From the NCBI GenBank assembly GCA_016278505.1, contig JADQBQ010000001.1, forward strand, positions 124,001-188,000: a DNA stretch of 64,000 nt. The letters run 5' to 3'. Of this stretch, positions 52,478-61,729 are shown piece by piece. The notes beneath the pieces were generated by a model. That model ran no database searches, was not told where the DNA came from, and saw only the letters and a list, made by a program, of their open reading frames with translations. Numbering within the stretch: the stretch's first letter is position 1; the number at the start of each line of letters is the position of its first letter. The stretch comes from Clostridiales bacterium (GTDB lineage Bacteria; Bacillota; Desulfotomaculia; Desulfotomaculales; VENG01). Made by a program: the position numbers and the translations under genes.

Positions 52478-55159
52478 TCAATCTTTTTCCACTTTAACCG
52501 CACATACCTTTAATTCCGGTATTTTGGCCACGGGATCCCTCTGTGCATTAGTAAGCTTGTTTATTGCTACAGCCGGGAAATGGAAGGAGGTAAATACCAT
52601 TCCTTCAGGTACCACGTCGCCAACCCTGGCCTGCACTTTAACGCTGCCCCGGCGCGAGGTAACCTTAACTTTATCGCCGTCACAGATATCCAACTTAGCA
52701 GCATCATTTTGGTTGACTTCAAGATATTCCTCACCATAAAACTCTTCCAGTGCTCCGGTACGCTGAGTCATAGTACCGGTGTGATAATGGAAGTGCCTTC
52801 GCCCGGTGCTGAGCACCAGGGGATAATCTTGATCCGGCTCTTCCGCCGGAGGAATATATTCCACGGGGCTGAACTTACCAAGCCCGCGCACAAACTTATC
52901 CTTATGCAGGTACGTTGTCCCGGGATGGTCCGGTGCCGGACAAGGCCACTGCAGACCACCCTCTTCCAAGCGGGCATAAGATATGCCGGCGTAAGAAGGA
53001 GTAAGGGCTGCTATTTCATCAAAGATTTCTTCCGCAGAGCAGTATCCCATGGGGTAGCCCATAGCAGTGGATATTCCGGCAATTATTTCCCAGTCCGCCT
53101 TAGCATCTCCAATAGGCTCAACCGCCTTGCGAACCCGCTGCACCCGGCGCTCACTGTTGGTAAACGTGCCGTCTTTTTCGGCAAAGCTTGCCGCCGGTAA
53201 TACCACATCTGCCAGTGCTGCTGTTTCGGTCAGGAAAATATCCTGCACCACCAGGAAATCCAGACTTTCCAGGGCATGCACTACATGTCCGCCATCCGGG
53301 TCAGACAGAACCGGGTTTTCACCCATTATATACATGCCCCGCACGCCCTTACCGGCGATATCCATCATCTCGCCTACGGTAAGGCCGGGCTCGCCTGCAA
53401 GGGCAGCTACATCCCAGGCTTTGGCAAATTTAGCCCTTGCCTCATCCAAAGCTACACCCTGGTACCCTGTAAATACATTGGGCAGCGCCCCCATATCGCA
53501 GGCACCCTGTACATTATTTTGGCCGCGGAGCGGGTTAACACCGCTGCTTTCTTTGCCGATATGACCGCAAAGCATAGCCAGATTAGCAACTGCCAGCACA
53601 TTATGAGTTCCACAGATATGCTGGGTCAAACCCATAGTATAAAGAATTGTACCGTTCTTTGCTCCAGCATAGCCACGTGCTACTTCACGAATCACGCCGG
53701 CGCTAACACCGGTAATCCCTTGCACATATTCCGGTGTGTACTGAGCAACCGATTCTTTCAGAGCCTCAAAGTTCTCGGTACGCCCGGAAACAAATTCCCG
53801 GTCATATAAATCCTCATTAATAATTACATTAGCCAGGCCGTTTAAGAGAGCAATATCCGACCCCGATTTAAGCTGCAGGTGGTGTTGCGCCAGCGAGGCA
53901 ACTTCGGTTTTCCGCGGGTCGGCCACCGCCAGGGCAGCTCCCTTCCTAAGTGCCTTTTTCACCTGCAAGCCAATTATGGGGTGAGATTCAGTGGTATTGG
54001 TACCAATGGCCAAAATGAAATCAGCACCGGAAATTTCATCAATTCCGTTAGTCATTGCTCCACTCCCGAATGCAGTTGCCAGACCGGCAACGGTGGGAGC
54101 GTGTCAGAGACGGGCGCAGTGATCGATATTATTGGTACCGAACACCGCACGGGTCAGTTTTTGCAATAGATAGTTTTCCTCATTGGTACACCGGGCGGAA
54201 CTTAAAACGGCCAGGGCACCTGAACCATGGTCTTTCTTAATGCGGCTCAAGTTATCAGCCACCAGGCCGATGGCCTCATCCCAGGAGGCCTCTTTAAATT
54301 CTCCGTCCTTTTTGATAAGAGGTTTGGTAAGACGGTCAGGATGGTGAATAAAACCGTAGCCAAAACGGCCTTTTACACAAAGAGCACGTCCGTTAACGTC
54401 ACCGTTACAGGATGTTACACCCACCACTTGTCCGTCCTTTACATTAAGCTCAAAGTTACAGCCCGTGCCACAATACGGGCAGGTAGTTTTTACCTTTTCA
54501 ACCTCCCACGTACGGGCACGTGCCCTGAGTACTTTCTCCTGCAGGGCCCCTGTTGGGCAAACTGCTACACAGTTGCCACAAAAAACACACTCCGACTCCG
54601 AAAGAGGTACATCCATGGCCGGGGTTACTTTAGTGTCGAAGCCCCGGTAGGCAAAATCAACTATATTTTTACCCTGAATTTCCGCACAAGCGCGTACGCA
54701 CTTTCCGCACACTATACACTTATTCATATCCCGCACAATAAACGGGTTTTCTGCTTCAGTATCATAGGTATGGCGCTCACCGGTAAATATCGTTTCCCCT
54801 ACCCCATATTGATAACAGTAGTCCTGTAAGAGGCATTCGCCGTTTTTACCACAGGTAAGACAATCCAGGGGGTGATTGGCCAAAAGAAGCTCCAGTATGG
54901 TCTTCCTGGCTTCCACCACTGCCGGAGAATCGGTATAAACTTCCATACCGTCCATTGCTTCTGTAACACAAGAGGCAGGCAGATTACGCATGCCCGGTAT
55001 TTCCACCACACACATGCGGCAGGCCCCCACCTTGCTCAGCTCCGGGTCATCACAAAAAGTGGGTATAGAAAAACCGGCCTGGCGGGCAGCATTGAGCACG
55101 GTGGTCCCTTTGGTCACTGCCACCTGCTTACCGTTAATGGTTAAGCTCACTTCTGCCAT
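52478..55159 (-). CDS. fdhA: NAD-linked formate dehydrogenase catalytic subunit, selenoprotein (in-frame UGA)
   Basis: The track splits this gene at 54104/54055. Reading through the minus-strand TGA at 54106-54104 gives NIDHCARL-U-HAPTVAGLA, the catalytic Sec/Cys motif of formate dehydrogenases, in one 893-residue frame with Sec at residue 352. Residues 1-215 resemble NuoG: a [2Fe-2S] domain (FCDDPELSKVGACRMCVVE), a His-ligated [4Fe-4S] site (ANHPLDCLTCGKNGEC), and two ferredoxin motifs. The bis-MGD oxidoreductase follows (TTCPYCGTGCNFELNVKDGQVVG). It oxidises formate to CO2 or reduces CO2. A SECIS hairpin with a GGTCT loop follows the UGA. It is the last gene of the operon. FdhD, MogA and MoeA nearby supply the cofactor. 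Confidence 0.96.
54075..54091 (-). promoter_or_regulatory. SECIS element of fdhA
   Basis: On the minus strand GTTGCC-GGTCT-GGCAAC forms a 6-bp stem with the loop GGTCT, 12 bases after the UGA. The E. coli fdhF SECIS has the same GGUCU loop and stem distance. Confidence 0.9.
54104..54106 (-). other. Selenocysteine codon (UGA) in fdhA
   Basis: The minus-strand TGA lies between DHCARL and HAPTVAGLA, the known site of the metal-ligating Sec in formate dehydrogenase H and its relatives. Confidence 0.96.
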
Positions 55160-55182
55160 TTAAGGTATCCCTCCCTTCACCA

Positions 55183-56112
55183 TTACTTCAAGTCAACAAT
55201 CTTATTAATTATATCTTTAATACCCAGGGCCTCTGCCCAAGGCACAGGTACAAATTGTCCGTCTTTCTTGAGCATGGGAGCGGTGGGCGGGTCATCACAA
55301 TATTTAAGCTCCAGAGCCAGGCGCCCCTTCAGACACAGCGGGCGTCCCTTTCCGGGCTCAAGCGGAGTAATACCGATAACCTTTCCATCCTTAACATTGA
55401 GATTAAAGGTGCAGCCACTTTCACAGAAGGTACAAGTGACCGGTCTCTTTTCAATTTCCCATGTTCTACCCAAACCCATCAGCGGCTTAATCATCAAGGC
55501 CCCCACCGGGCAAACCGCCACACAACGCCCGCAGTATACACAGTCAGAGTCTGCTAAAGGTAAATCCATGGCGGTGGCCACTTTAGTATTGAAGCCACGA
55601 TAGGCAAAGTCTATTACGCTTCTATCCTCTATTTGGGCACAAGTCCTTACACATCGGCCGCACAGAATACATTTATTGGCATCCCGCAGAATATACGGGT
55701 TACTATCGTCGATGGGGTGGTCCTTTTTAGCCCCCTCAAAGCCGGTTTCCTTAACACCATACCGGAAACAATAATCCTGCAAACGGCACGCGCCGTTTTT
55801 ATCACAGGTAAGACAATCCAGGGGATGGTTTGCTAATAAAAGCTCCAGAATAGTCTTCCTGGCCTCGATTACTGCCGGTGATTCGGTGAAAACCTCCATA
55901 CCTTCTGTGGCGTCAGTAGCACAGGAGGCAGGCAGGTTGCGCATACCGGTAATTTCCACTACGCAAATGCGGCAGGCCCCGTACTTGGTAAGTTCGGGAT
56001 CATGACAAAATGTAGGGATAAATATCCCTGCTTGTTGAGCCGCATCCAGCACGGTGGTACCTTTGGGGACGGTCACCTTAACCCCGTTAATAGTCAGGGT
56101 CACAGAAGCCAT
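55183..56112 (-). CDS. NuoG-like electron-transfer subunit (truncated FdhA paralogue)
   Basis: The 309-residue product (ATG after GAGGGGAGGGTGATTGTA) is very similar to the first third of FdhA: VTLTINGVKVTVPKGTTVLDAAQQAG, FCHDPELTKYGACRICVVE, ANHPLDCLTCDKNGACRLQ, and two ferredoxin motifs. It ends with the Fe-S part of the bis-MGD domain (VTCTFCESGCTFNLNVKDGKVIG) and stops at VPWAEALGIKD, so it lacks the catalytic domain. It may be a dedicated electron-transfer subunit of the formate dehydrogenase complex, which is inference. It lies 23 bases upstream of fdhA. Confidence 0.85.
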   Translation of the reverse strand: MASVTLTINGVKVTVPKGTTVLDAAQQAGIFIPTFCHDPELTKYGACRICVVEITGMRNLPASCATDATEGMEVFTESPAVIEARKTILELLLANHPLDCLTCDKNGACRLQDYCFRYGVKETGFEGAKKDHPIDDSNPYILRDANKCILCGRCVRTCAQIEDRSVIDFAYRGFNTKVATAMDLPLADSDCVYCGRCVAVCPVGALMIKPLMGLGRTWEIEKRPVTCTFCESGCTFNLNVKDGKVIGITPLEPGKGRPLCLKGRLALELKYCDDPPTAPMLKKDGQFVPVPWAEALGIKDIINKIVDLK

Positions 56113-56130
56113 TACAATCACCCTCCCCTC

Positions 56131-58083
56131 TTAAACCGTTTCAATGGCGTCAAACTTACAATTTGTCACACAACTACCGCATTTAATGCACAGTGACGGG
56201 TCAATCTTATGCGGCTGTTTCTTTTCTCCGGTAATAGCTCCGGCCGGGCAGGACTTGGCACATTTACCGCAGCCCTTACACTTTTCTTCATTAATAACAT
56301 AACTTAAAAGGGCCGTGCAATTTCCGGCGGGACAACGCTTATCCTGAATATGAGCCAAATATTCATCTTTGAAATAGCGCAACGTAGATAGTATGGGGTT
56401 CGGACAGGTTTGTCCTAAACCGCAAAGGGCAGTGTTCTTAACTACTCTGGCCAGCCGCTCCAGTTGATCTATATCTTCTATCTTACCTTCGCCGTCACAT
56501 ATGCGTGTAAGTATCTCCAACATACGGGTGGTACCTTCACGGCAGGGGGTACACTTACCGCAGGACTCCGACTGGGTAAAGGTCAGGAAAAAGCGGGCAA
56601 CGTCCACCATACAGGTAGTTTCGTCCATTACCACCAGACCGCCGGAACCCATCATAGCACCGGCCGCAGTTAGTGAATCATAGTCAACCGACAGGTCAAG
56701 CTGCTCTTCCGGCAGACACCCGCCGGACGGGCCACCTATCTGGACAGCTTTAAACTTCTTACCGCCTTGTATGCCTCCGCCTAAACCAAAGATAATCTCC
56801 CGCATGGTAATACCCATGGGCACTTCCACCAGGCCGGTATTGTTTACCTTACCGGTCAGTGCGAAAATCTTGGTACCCTTACTCTTTTCGGTTCCCAGCG
56901 AAGCATACCACTGACTGCCGTTCCTGATTATATGTGGAACGTTACCGTACGTCTCCACATTATTAAGATTGGTAGGCTTATCCCAAAGACCTTTATTGGC
57001 CGGGAAGGGCGGGCGCACCCGCGGCATACCACGGTTACCTTCTATAGAAGTTAAGAGCGCCGTTTCCTCACCGCACACAAAGGCACCGGCACCGGCTTTG
57101 ATTTTTAATCTAAAATTAAACCCTGAACCCAGAATATTGTCCCCTAACAGACCACACTCTTCCGCCTGGGCAATGGCAATTTGTAGGCGCTTAATAGCCA
57201 GTGGATATTCTGCGCGCACGTATATATATCCTTCATCGGCACCAACAGCATAACCACAAACCAGCATGCCTTCCAACACAGCATGCGGGTCACCTTCCAG
57301 CACACTGCGATCCATGAAGGCACCCGGGTCTCCTTCGTCGGCATTACATACTACATATTTTTTATCTCCCTCGGCCTGGCGCACAAAACCCCATTTTACT
57401 CCTGTTGGGAAACCTGCTCCACCACGACCGCGCAGGCCTGCCTTCTTGACTTCCTCCACAACTTCTTCGGGCTTCATTTCCGCAAGCACTTTGTGCAGGG
57501 CCACGTAGCCGTCATTAGTTATATAGTCACCAATAACCTCAGGGTTGATATGGCCACAATTTGATAAAACCAGGCGCTTCTGCTTGGCGTAGAAAGGTAC
57601 GGTTTCATAGGTTTTAGCGTCCTGTCCGGTGGTGGGGTCCTTATAAAGGAGACGTTCAACAACCTCGCCACCCACTAGGTCACTTTCCACTATTTCAGCA
57701 ATATCATCTTCCTGCACCCGGGTATAAAATGTTTTATGGGGTTCTATAATCATCAGAGGCCCCTGCTCGCAAAAGCCGTGACAACCGGTGATTTTTACTT
57801 CTACCTTATCGGCAAGACCGTTTTTCTTAAGTTCCTCGTTCAGGGTGCTCACCAAAGCTCCAGACCCTGAGGAGGCACAGCCTGTACCGGCACAAATAAG
57901 TATCTGCCGATTATCTGAATCCTCAGGAAGGTGGACCGCGTTTAGAAGGTTCTGCCGCTTTTCCCGGCAGCTTTCATCTTCATGACAAATAGGTCCTTCC
58001 TTGCGGCATTTAATAAAATCTTGACAAGGGTTCTGCAGCGTGTGCCGGCACTTATCACAACATTTATCAATTAGTCTGTTCAC
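56131..58083 (-). CDS. NuoF-like NADH-binding flavin subunit
   Basis: AGGAGGTTTCCCTG before a GTG at 58083 sets the start (650 residues); the track's 58164 start overlaps the NuoE gene. Domains in order: a short Cys-rich N-terminus (IDKCCDKCRHTLQNPCQDF), a thioredoxin-like [2Fe-2S] domain (CAGTGCASSGSGA, CHGFCEQGPL), the FMN/NADH domain (GLRGRGGAGFPTGVKWGF, CNADEGDPGAFMDRSVLEGDPH), the NuoF [4Fe-4S] motif ESCGKCTPCREGTTRM, and two C-terminal ferredoxin motifs (CKGCGKCAKSCP, CIKCGSCVTNC). It is the NAD(H) site of the complex, like HydB or HylB of electron-bifurcating enzymes. Confidence 0.93.
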   Translation of the reverse strand: MNRLIDKCCDKCRHTLQNPCQDFIKCRKEGPICHEDESCREKRQNLLNAVHLPEDSDNRQILICAGTGCASSGSGALVSTLNEELKKNGLADKVEVKITGCHGFCEQGPLMIIEPHKTFYTRVQEDDIAEIVESDLVGGEVVERLLYKDPTTGQDAKTYETVPFYAKQKRLVLSNCGHINPEVIGDYITNDGYVALHKVLAEMKPEEVVEEVKKAGLRGRGGAGFPTGVKWGFVRQAEGDKKYVVCNADEGDPGAFMDRSVLEGDPHAVLEGMLVCGYAVGADEGYIYVRAEYPLAIKRLQIAIAQAEECGLLGDNILGSGFNFRLKIKAGAGAFVCGEETALLTSIEGNRGMPRVRPPFPANKGLWDKPTNLNNVETYGNVPHIIRNGSQWYASLGTEKSKGTKIFALTGKVNNTGLVEVPMGITMREIIFGLGGGIQGGKKFKAVQIGGPSGGCLPEEQLDLSVDYDSLTAAGAMMGSGGLVVMDETTCMVDVARFFLTFTQSESCGKCTPCREGTTRMLEILTRICDGEGKIEDIDQLERLARVVKNTALCGLGQTCPNPILSTLRYFKDEYLAHIQDKRCPAGNCTALLSYVINEEKCKGCGKCAKSCPAGAITGEKKQPHKIDPSLCIKCGSCVTNCKFDAIETV

Positions 58084-58099
58084 CAGGGAAACCTCCTTT

Positions 58100-58594
58100 C
58101 TATTCGTATTTATCCAAGATAGCGGCAGCCTTATCAGGGGTAAGGCGCCCGTGCGTTTGATCATTGACCATCATCACCGGGGCCAGACCGCAAGCGCCAA
58201 GACAGGCCACGGTTTCCAGAGTGTAACGAAGATCCTCTGTTGTTTCATTACGTCCAATTCCCAACTTTTGTTCGACGGCATTAAAAACTTTAGACGCACC
58301 CCGAACGTGACAGGCCGTTCCCTGGCAGACACGAATAATATTGCGCCCCCGAGGCTTCAAATGAAACTGGGAATAAAAGGTAACCACTCCGAAGGTTTTA
58401 CTAAACGGAATGCCCATCTCCTTTGAAATTTGCTGCATAACTTCCTTAGGAAGATAACCGTAAATCTCCTGGGCTTGTTGTAGAACAGGAATTAAGGCTC
58501 CCTTTACACCGCTGTATTCAGCAAATACCTTTTTAAGGGCCTCCTGCTCGGTCTGTTCAGTCTTATGTTCACATCCACACTGACATCCACCCAA
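58100..58594 (-). CDS. NuoE-like [2Fe-2S] subunit
   Basis: The product has the NuoE/HydC fold, KGALIPVLQQAQEIYGYLPKEVM, GVVTFYSQFHLKPRG, and the [2Fe-2S] ligands in CQGTACHVRG and CLGACGLAPV. GGGAGGAGGGGACAAAT favours a TTG start at 58594 (MGGCQCGCEHK); the track's ATG at 58624 is an alternative. It is the first gene of the four-gene formate dehydrogenase operon and transfers electrons between NuoF and the rest. Confidence 0.9.
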   Translation of the reverse strand: MGGCQCGCEHKTEQTEQEALKKVFAEYSGVKGALIPVLQQAQEIYGYLPKEVMQQISKEMGIPFSKTFGVVTFYSQFHLKPRGRNIIRVCQGTACHVRGASKVFNAVEQKLGIGRNETTEDLRYTLETVACLGACGLAPVMMVNDQTHGRLTPDKAAAILDKYE

Positions 58595-58776
58595 ATTTGT
58601 CCCCTCCTCCCTCTCAATTCTCATTTCCCACTCTCAATCATATGATACTCCAACCTTACTCCAACATCTAGGCTTGATTTTTTTTGACGCTTTTTTATTT
58701 CGCCTTCCTATTGTGAAATTCCTTCAAATATTCTGACTTTTTAGCGGTTTATACTTTAAGAAATAAGGGAACTAAT

Positions 58777-59352
58777 TTAGCGTACTTTTTTTATAATCCT
58801 GTCCTCAGTTACTAAGATGTGCACCGGACAGTCATGCTGGTCAGGATAAACACTGTCATGCAATTGAAGCTCAAAGGCAGGAGCCAGCCAAATACAATCT
58901 TTACCGGTTTGAGGCAAGAAGCGGTCATAAAACCCTCCACCGTAACCCAAACGGTTTCCCTTTTCATCAAAAGCCACGCCCGGTACAATAACCAGATCCA
59001 GCTCACCTGGAGTAATAGGCCTTAGGCACTCGGGCCTTGGTTCCAGGATACCATACGCCCCCGGGGTAAGGTCCTCGGGAAATTCCTTTAGCAGTGACGG
59101 AACAAGCCGCTTTCCTTCCATGTCGGTTAAAGGAACAGTTAATCTTTTACCGTCATTAAGGGCTCTTCTGATAAGCTCGCCTGTTTGTACTTCATGCCGG
59201 AAATCAACATAGGCCATAATGGTTGTGGCCTGTTGGTATTCCTCCATGTTGATAATGGCTTTGGTAATGTCGTTGCTTTTACTGCTTACCTCTTGCTCCG
59301 ACAATGCCATCCGCCCCTGTATAACTTCTTTGCGCAGCTCTTTTTTAGACAT
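58777..59352 (-). CDS. 5-formyltetrahydrofolate cyclo-ligase
   Basis: The product (191 residues from MSKKELRKEV, after GGAGGTGCCGAAT) matches the 5-FCL family: MAYVDFRHEVQTGELIRRALNDGKRLTVP, LDLVIVPGVAFDEKGNRLGYGGGFYDRFLP, ending with a basic tail. It converts 5-formyl-THF to methenyl-THF with ATP, feeding one-carbon metabolism, which is also linked to formate. The track start at 59478 includes non-coding leader. It lies downstream of a repeat-like segment. Confidence 0.9.
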   Translation of the reverse strand: MSKKELRKEVIQGRMALSEQEVSSKSNDITKAIINMEEYQQATTIMAYVDFRHEVQTGELIRRALNDGKRLTVPLTDMEGKRLVPSLLKEFPEDLTPGAYGILEPRPECLRPITPGELDLVIVPGVAFDEKGNRLGYGGGFYDRFLPQTGKDCIWLAPAFELQLHDSVYPDQHDCPVHILVTEDRIIKKVR

Positions 59353-59451
59353 ATTCGGCACCTCCAAAATCCAGGCATTATTACAAACCTTTTCTTTGTT
59401 ATGAAAAATAATCCTCCCCTCGGAGGGAGGATTGGTCGATATAGTAGCGTA

Positions 59452-59757
59452 TCTAACCTGCCTTTTGCGCCCGCTCATTTAATTCATCTCGCAGGCCAGA
59501 CTAAAGCTCAGTCTCACGCTACAGCGGGATTCCCAAATTACTAAGCCCCAGCATTAAGACCAGTTGTTTTTCGCAATGGCAGAGATAAAAGTTAGCATTT
59601 CGAAAACAGCCTTGATGCCATTGCTGTCCGCCATCCTTGGCTCAGGGGGCGGCCTCGCACGTCCTGTGCTCGGTCCCGCTTCCGCTTATCGACTTCGCTA
59701 AGCCTGGCTGCTGCTCGATTCAACTCATTCGCTATGCGCAAAAGACAGGTTCGACAT
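59452..59757. repeat. Inverted-repeat-bounded segment of unknown nature
   Basis: The left end (CTAACCTGCCTTTTGCGC) and the reverse complement of the right end (CGAACCTGTCTTTTGCGC) match at 16 of 18 positions, and similarity continues less well for about 40 bases (TTAATTCATCTCGCAG against GTTGAATCGAGCAG). The interior has no ORF. It may be a MITE-like element or a structured RNA; the right part also has GTAGCGT/ACGCTAC pairing on the minus strand. It separates the ACT-domain gene from the 5-FCL gene. Confidence 0.45.
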
Positions 59758-59766
59758 CAGTCGTCC

Positions 59767-60198
59767 TTAAACGTTATAAACCTTGTCTCCTTCTAAAATC
59801 CTAAAGCCTTTTTTCTGCAGTTCTTCAATGGCTTCATCCAGCTTTTCCACCCGAAATACTACCAGTGCCGCGTTAGAAGATTTTTGTATGAAGGCGTAAA
59901 GGTATTCGATATTAATATGCACGCCCTGCAGTGTATCAAGGGCCCTGGATAACCCTCCCGGTTCGTCAGTAACTTCAACAGCGATTACATCGGTACCACT
60001 AACAGTAAACCCCTCTTTTTTCAATACTTCGTAAGCCCTGTCAGGGTCACTGACGATAAGCCTCAAAATACCGAAATCAGTGGTATCAGCGATGGAAAGA
60101 GCCCTTATATTGATATTCTGTTCCCCTAAAACTTTGGTCACTTGAGCCAACCGGCCGGTCTTATTCTCCAAAAAAACAGATATTTGTTTAACCTTCAC
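59767..60198 (-). CDS. Tandem ACT-domain protein
   Basis: The 143-residue product has two ACT domains: QISVFLENKTGRLAQVTKVLGEQNINIRAL (about residues 4-70) and VIAVEVTDEPGGLSRALDTLQGVHINIEYLYAF (about 72-140). Stand-alone proteins of this build are thought to sense amino acids. AAGGGGGATTCTCA precedes the GTG. The neighbours do not reveal the ligand. Confidence 0.85.
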   Translation of the reverse strand: MKVKQISVFLENKTGRLAQVTKVLGEQNINIRALSIADTTDFGILRLIVSDPDRAYEVLKKEGFTVSGTDVIAVEVTDEPGGLSRALDTLQGVHINIEYLYAFIQKSSNAALVVFRVEKLDEAIEELQKKGFRILEGDKVYNV

Positions 60199-60274
60199 TG
60201 AGAATCCCCCTTTTCAAATTGGTCATCTTCAGTTTCTAATATATTACAACCGGCGCCCGGCCACAACCCGTATA

Positions 60275-61633
60275 TCATATTATTTCCACCGGCAGGCCGG
60301 TCTTTTCTTCTACTTCCTTGTAATATACCCCGATCAAGTCCCTTCCCCGATGATCAAAGGCAACCGGGGGCAAGAGCACTAAATCCGGGGCCCAACCGCC
60401 GGAGACAGACACAAATTTTTGTATCGCAGTGACCATATCTTCCACTACCAGCAGACCGGCAGCACCAATGGAGCCGCCGAAAAAAGTGTTACGTGCGGCT
60501 GTTACCTGGTACTCCAGGTCTTTTGCAAACCGCTTTATACCAGGTTGGAGTATATTTACCGCCAGGCTAGATGTGACCACTAAAACTTTCTTAGCCAGGT
60601 AACTGCCTGCTACTTTGTTTATTTGCAGCCACTCCTGACCAATGTCATATTCCATGACCACACCCGGCGATTCACCGGCCTTTTTGCGTATCCGGCAGCT
60701 GAGCATTTCCTGGTTTCGCTCTATATACACCTCGGGATACTCAGCATCCCGCAGGCGATGGAAAGCGTCTACGCGAGAACACGGAATATAACCGTCAATT
60801 TCCGTGATCAGATCCCCAGGTGCAATTCCCGCACATTCTGCCGCTGTACCAGCAATAACTCCCATCACTTCCGGCCTCAGGTCATTAAGGACCGGGGGCT
60901 CACAAGTAACCGGCACATTAGTCTTATCACGCAGGCCGAGTATCATTTTGCGCACCTCACCGGGCAACCCTGGTGGGAAACGAAGAGTATCCGCAGCCTT
61001 TCTGGTATAGCCAGGGATAAATACCCGTATAGTTTGAGCCCCCTCTCCTGCCAAATAAAGAATGGTTTCCTCCAAGTCATCATACCCGTATATATGAGGC
61101 ATTGCCACAATGCTACCGTGAAATTGCACCTTTGATCGATTTAACATTTGCGCGGACATTATAGCCTTCTGCGCATCATGATCTCTCATCATGTCAGCCC
61201 GAACCTCAGGGCGGCAGCTATTCAAAGATAAGTAAATAACAATACCTTCTAAATTTGCCAGGAAGGAAATCATGTCTTCATTCAACCGGCTCCCGTTGGT
61301 GGTAATTTGAATCAAATTATGGGGTAGACGGTGGCGCACCAAACGTAGGATATCCTTTATCTGCGGATGAGTAAAGGGTTCCCCCTCTGATATTCGGGTT
61401 ACAGATTCCCCAATAATCACAGGGCTGTGTATATCCATGAATTCCAGACACTCCTCTATTTCCCTTAAACTTACAGCAGGGGTGGTAAAAACTTCTACCC
61501 GAGGATCATTTTGCCGGTTACTGCAAAAAATACAATTAACATTACACCGCGAAGTTATAGGCAAAATATTACCACTCTGGGCACTATAAAGCACCAGGGC
61601 TCTTATAAACTCTTGTTTAGAACATTTATTCAT
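60275..61633 (-). CDS. Radical SAM / PDZ / DUF512 protein
   Basis: The 452-residue product has a radical SAM motif in SRCNVNCIFCSNRQN (C-x3-C-x2-C) with LIQITTNGSRLNEDM, a PDZ-like segment (VMGVIAGTAAECAGIAPGDLITEIDG) and a C-terminal DUF512 domain (KKVLVVTSSLAVNILQPGI, FFGGSIGAAGLLVVEDM). This build is widespread in clostridia; the reaction is unknown. The predicted upstream region holds DnaA-box-like sequences. Confidence 0.85.
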   Translation of the reverse strand: MNKCSKQEFIRALVLYSAQSGNILPITSRCNVNCIFCSNRQNDPRVEVFTTPAVSLREIEECLEFMDIHSPVIIGESVTRISEGEPFTHPQIKDILRLVRHRLPHNLIQITTNGSRLNEDMISFLANLEGIVIYLSLNSCRPEVRADMMRDHDAQKAIMSAQMLNRSKVQFHGSIVAMPHIYGYDDLEETILYLAGEGAQTIRVFIPGYTRKAADTLRFPPGLPGEVRKMILGLRDKTNVPVTCEPPVLNDLRPEVMGVIAGTAAECAGIAPGDLITEIDGYIPCSRVDAFHRLRDAEYPEVYIERNQEMLSCRIRKKAGESPGVVMEYDIGQEWLQINKVAGSYLAKKVLVVTSSLAVNILQPGIKRFAKDLEYQVTAARNTFFGGSIGAAGLLVVEDMVTAIQKFVSVSGGWAPDLVLLPPVAFDHRGRDLIGVYYKEVEEKTGLPVEII

Positions 61634-61684
61634 AATTTTTCATTCCACAAAGCCAACCTTTTATGTATCAAGTTATTAACAGAC

Positions 61685-61729
61685 TTATCCACACTATCCA
61701 CAGGGAAGGCATCCACAGCAGTGGATAAT
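61685..61729. promoter_or_regulatory. Cluster of DnaA-box-like sites
   Basis: TTATCCACA (61685-61693, exact), CTATCCACA (61694-61702), GCATCCACA (61709-61717) and an inverted TTATCCACT (61721-61729) lie within 45 bases between the tsaD end and the radical SAM gene start. Confidence 0.55.

Noticed and set aside
53879-54240. ORFs 53879-54169 and 54055-54240 (+) as genes
   Set aside because: They are antisense shadows of fdhA around the UGA codon.
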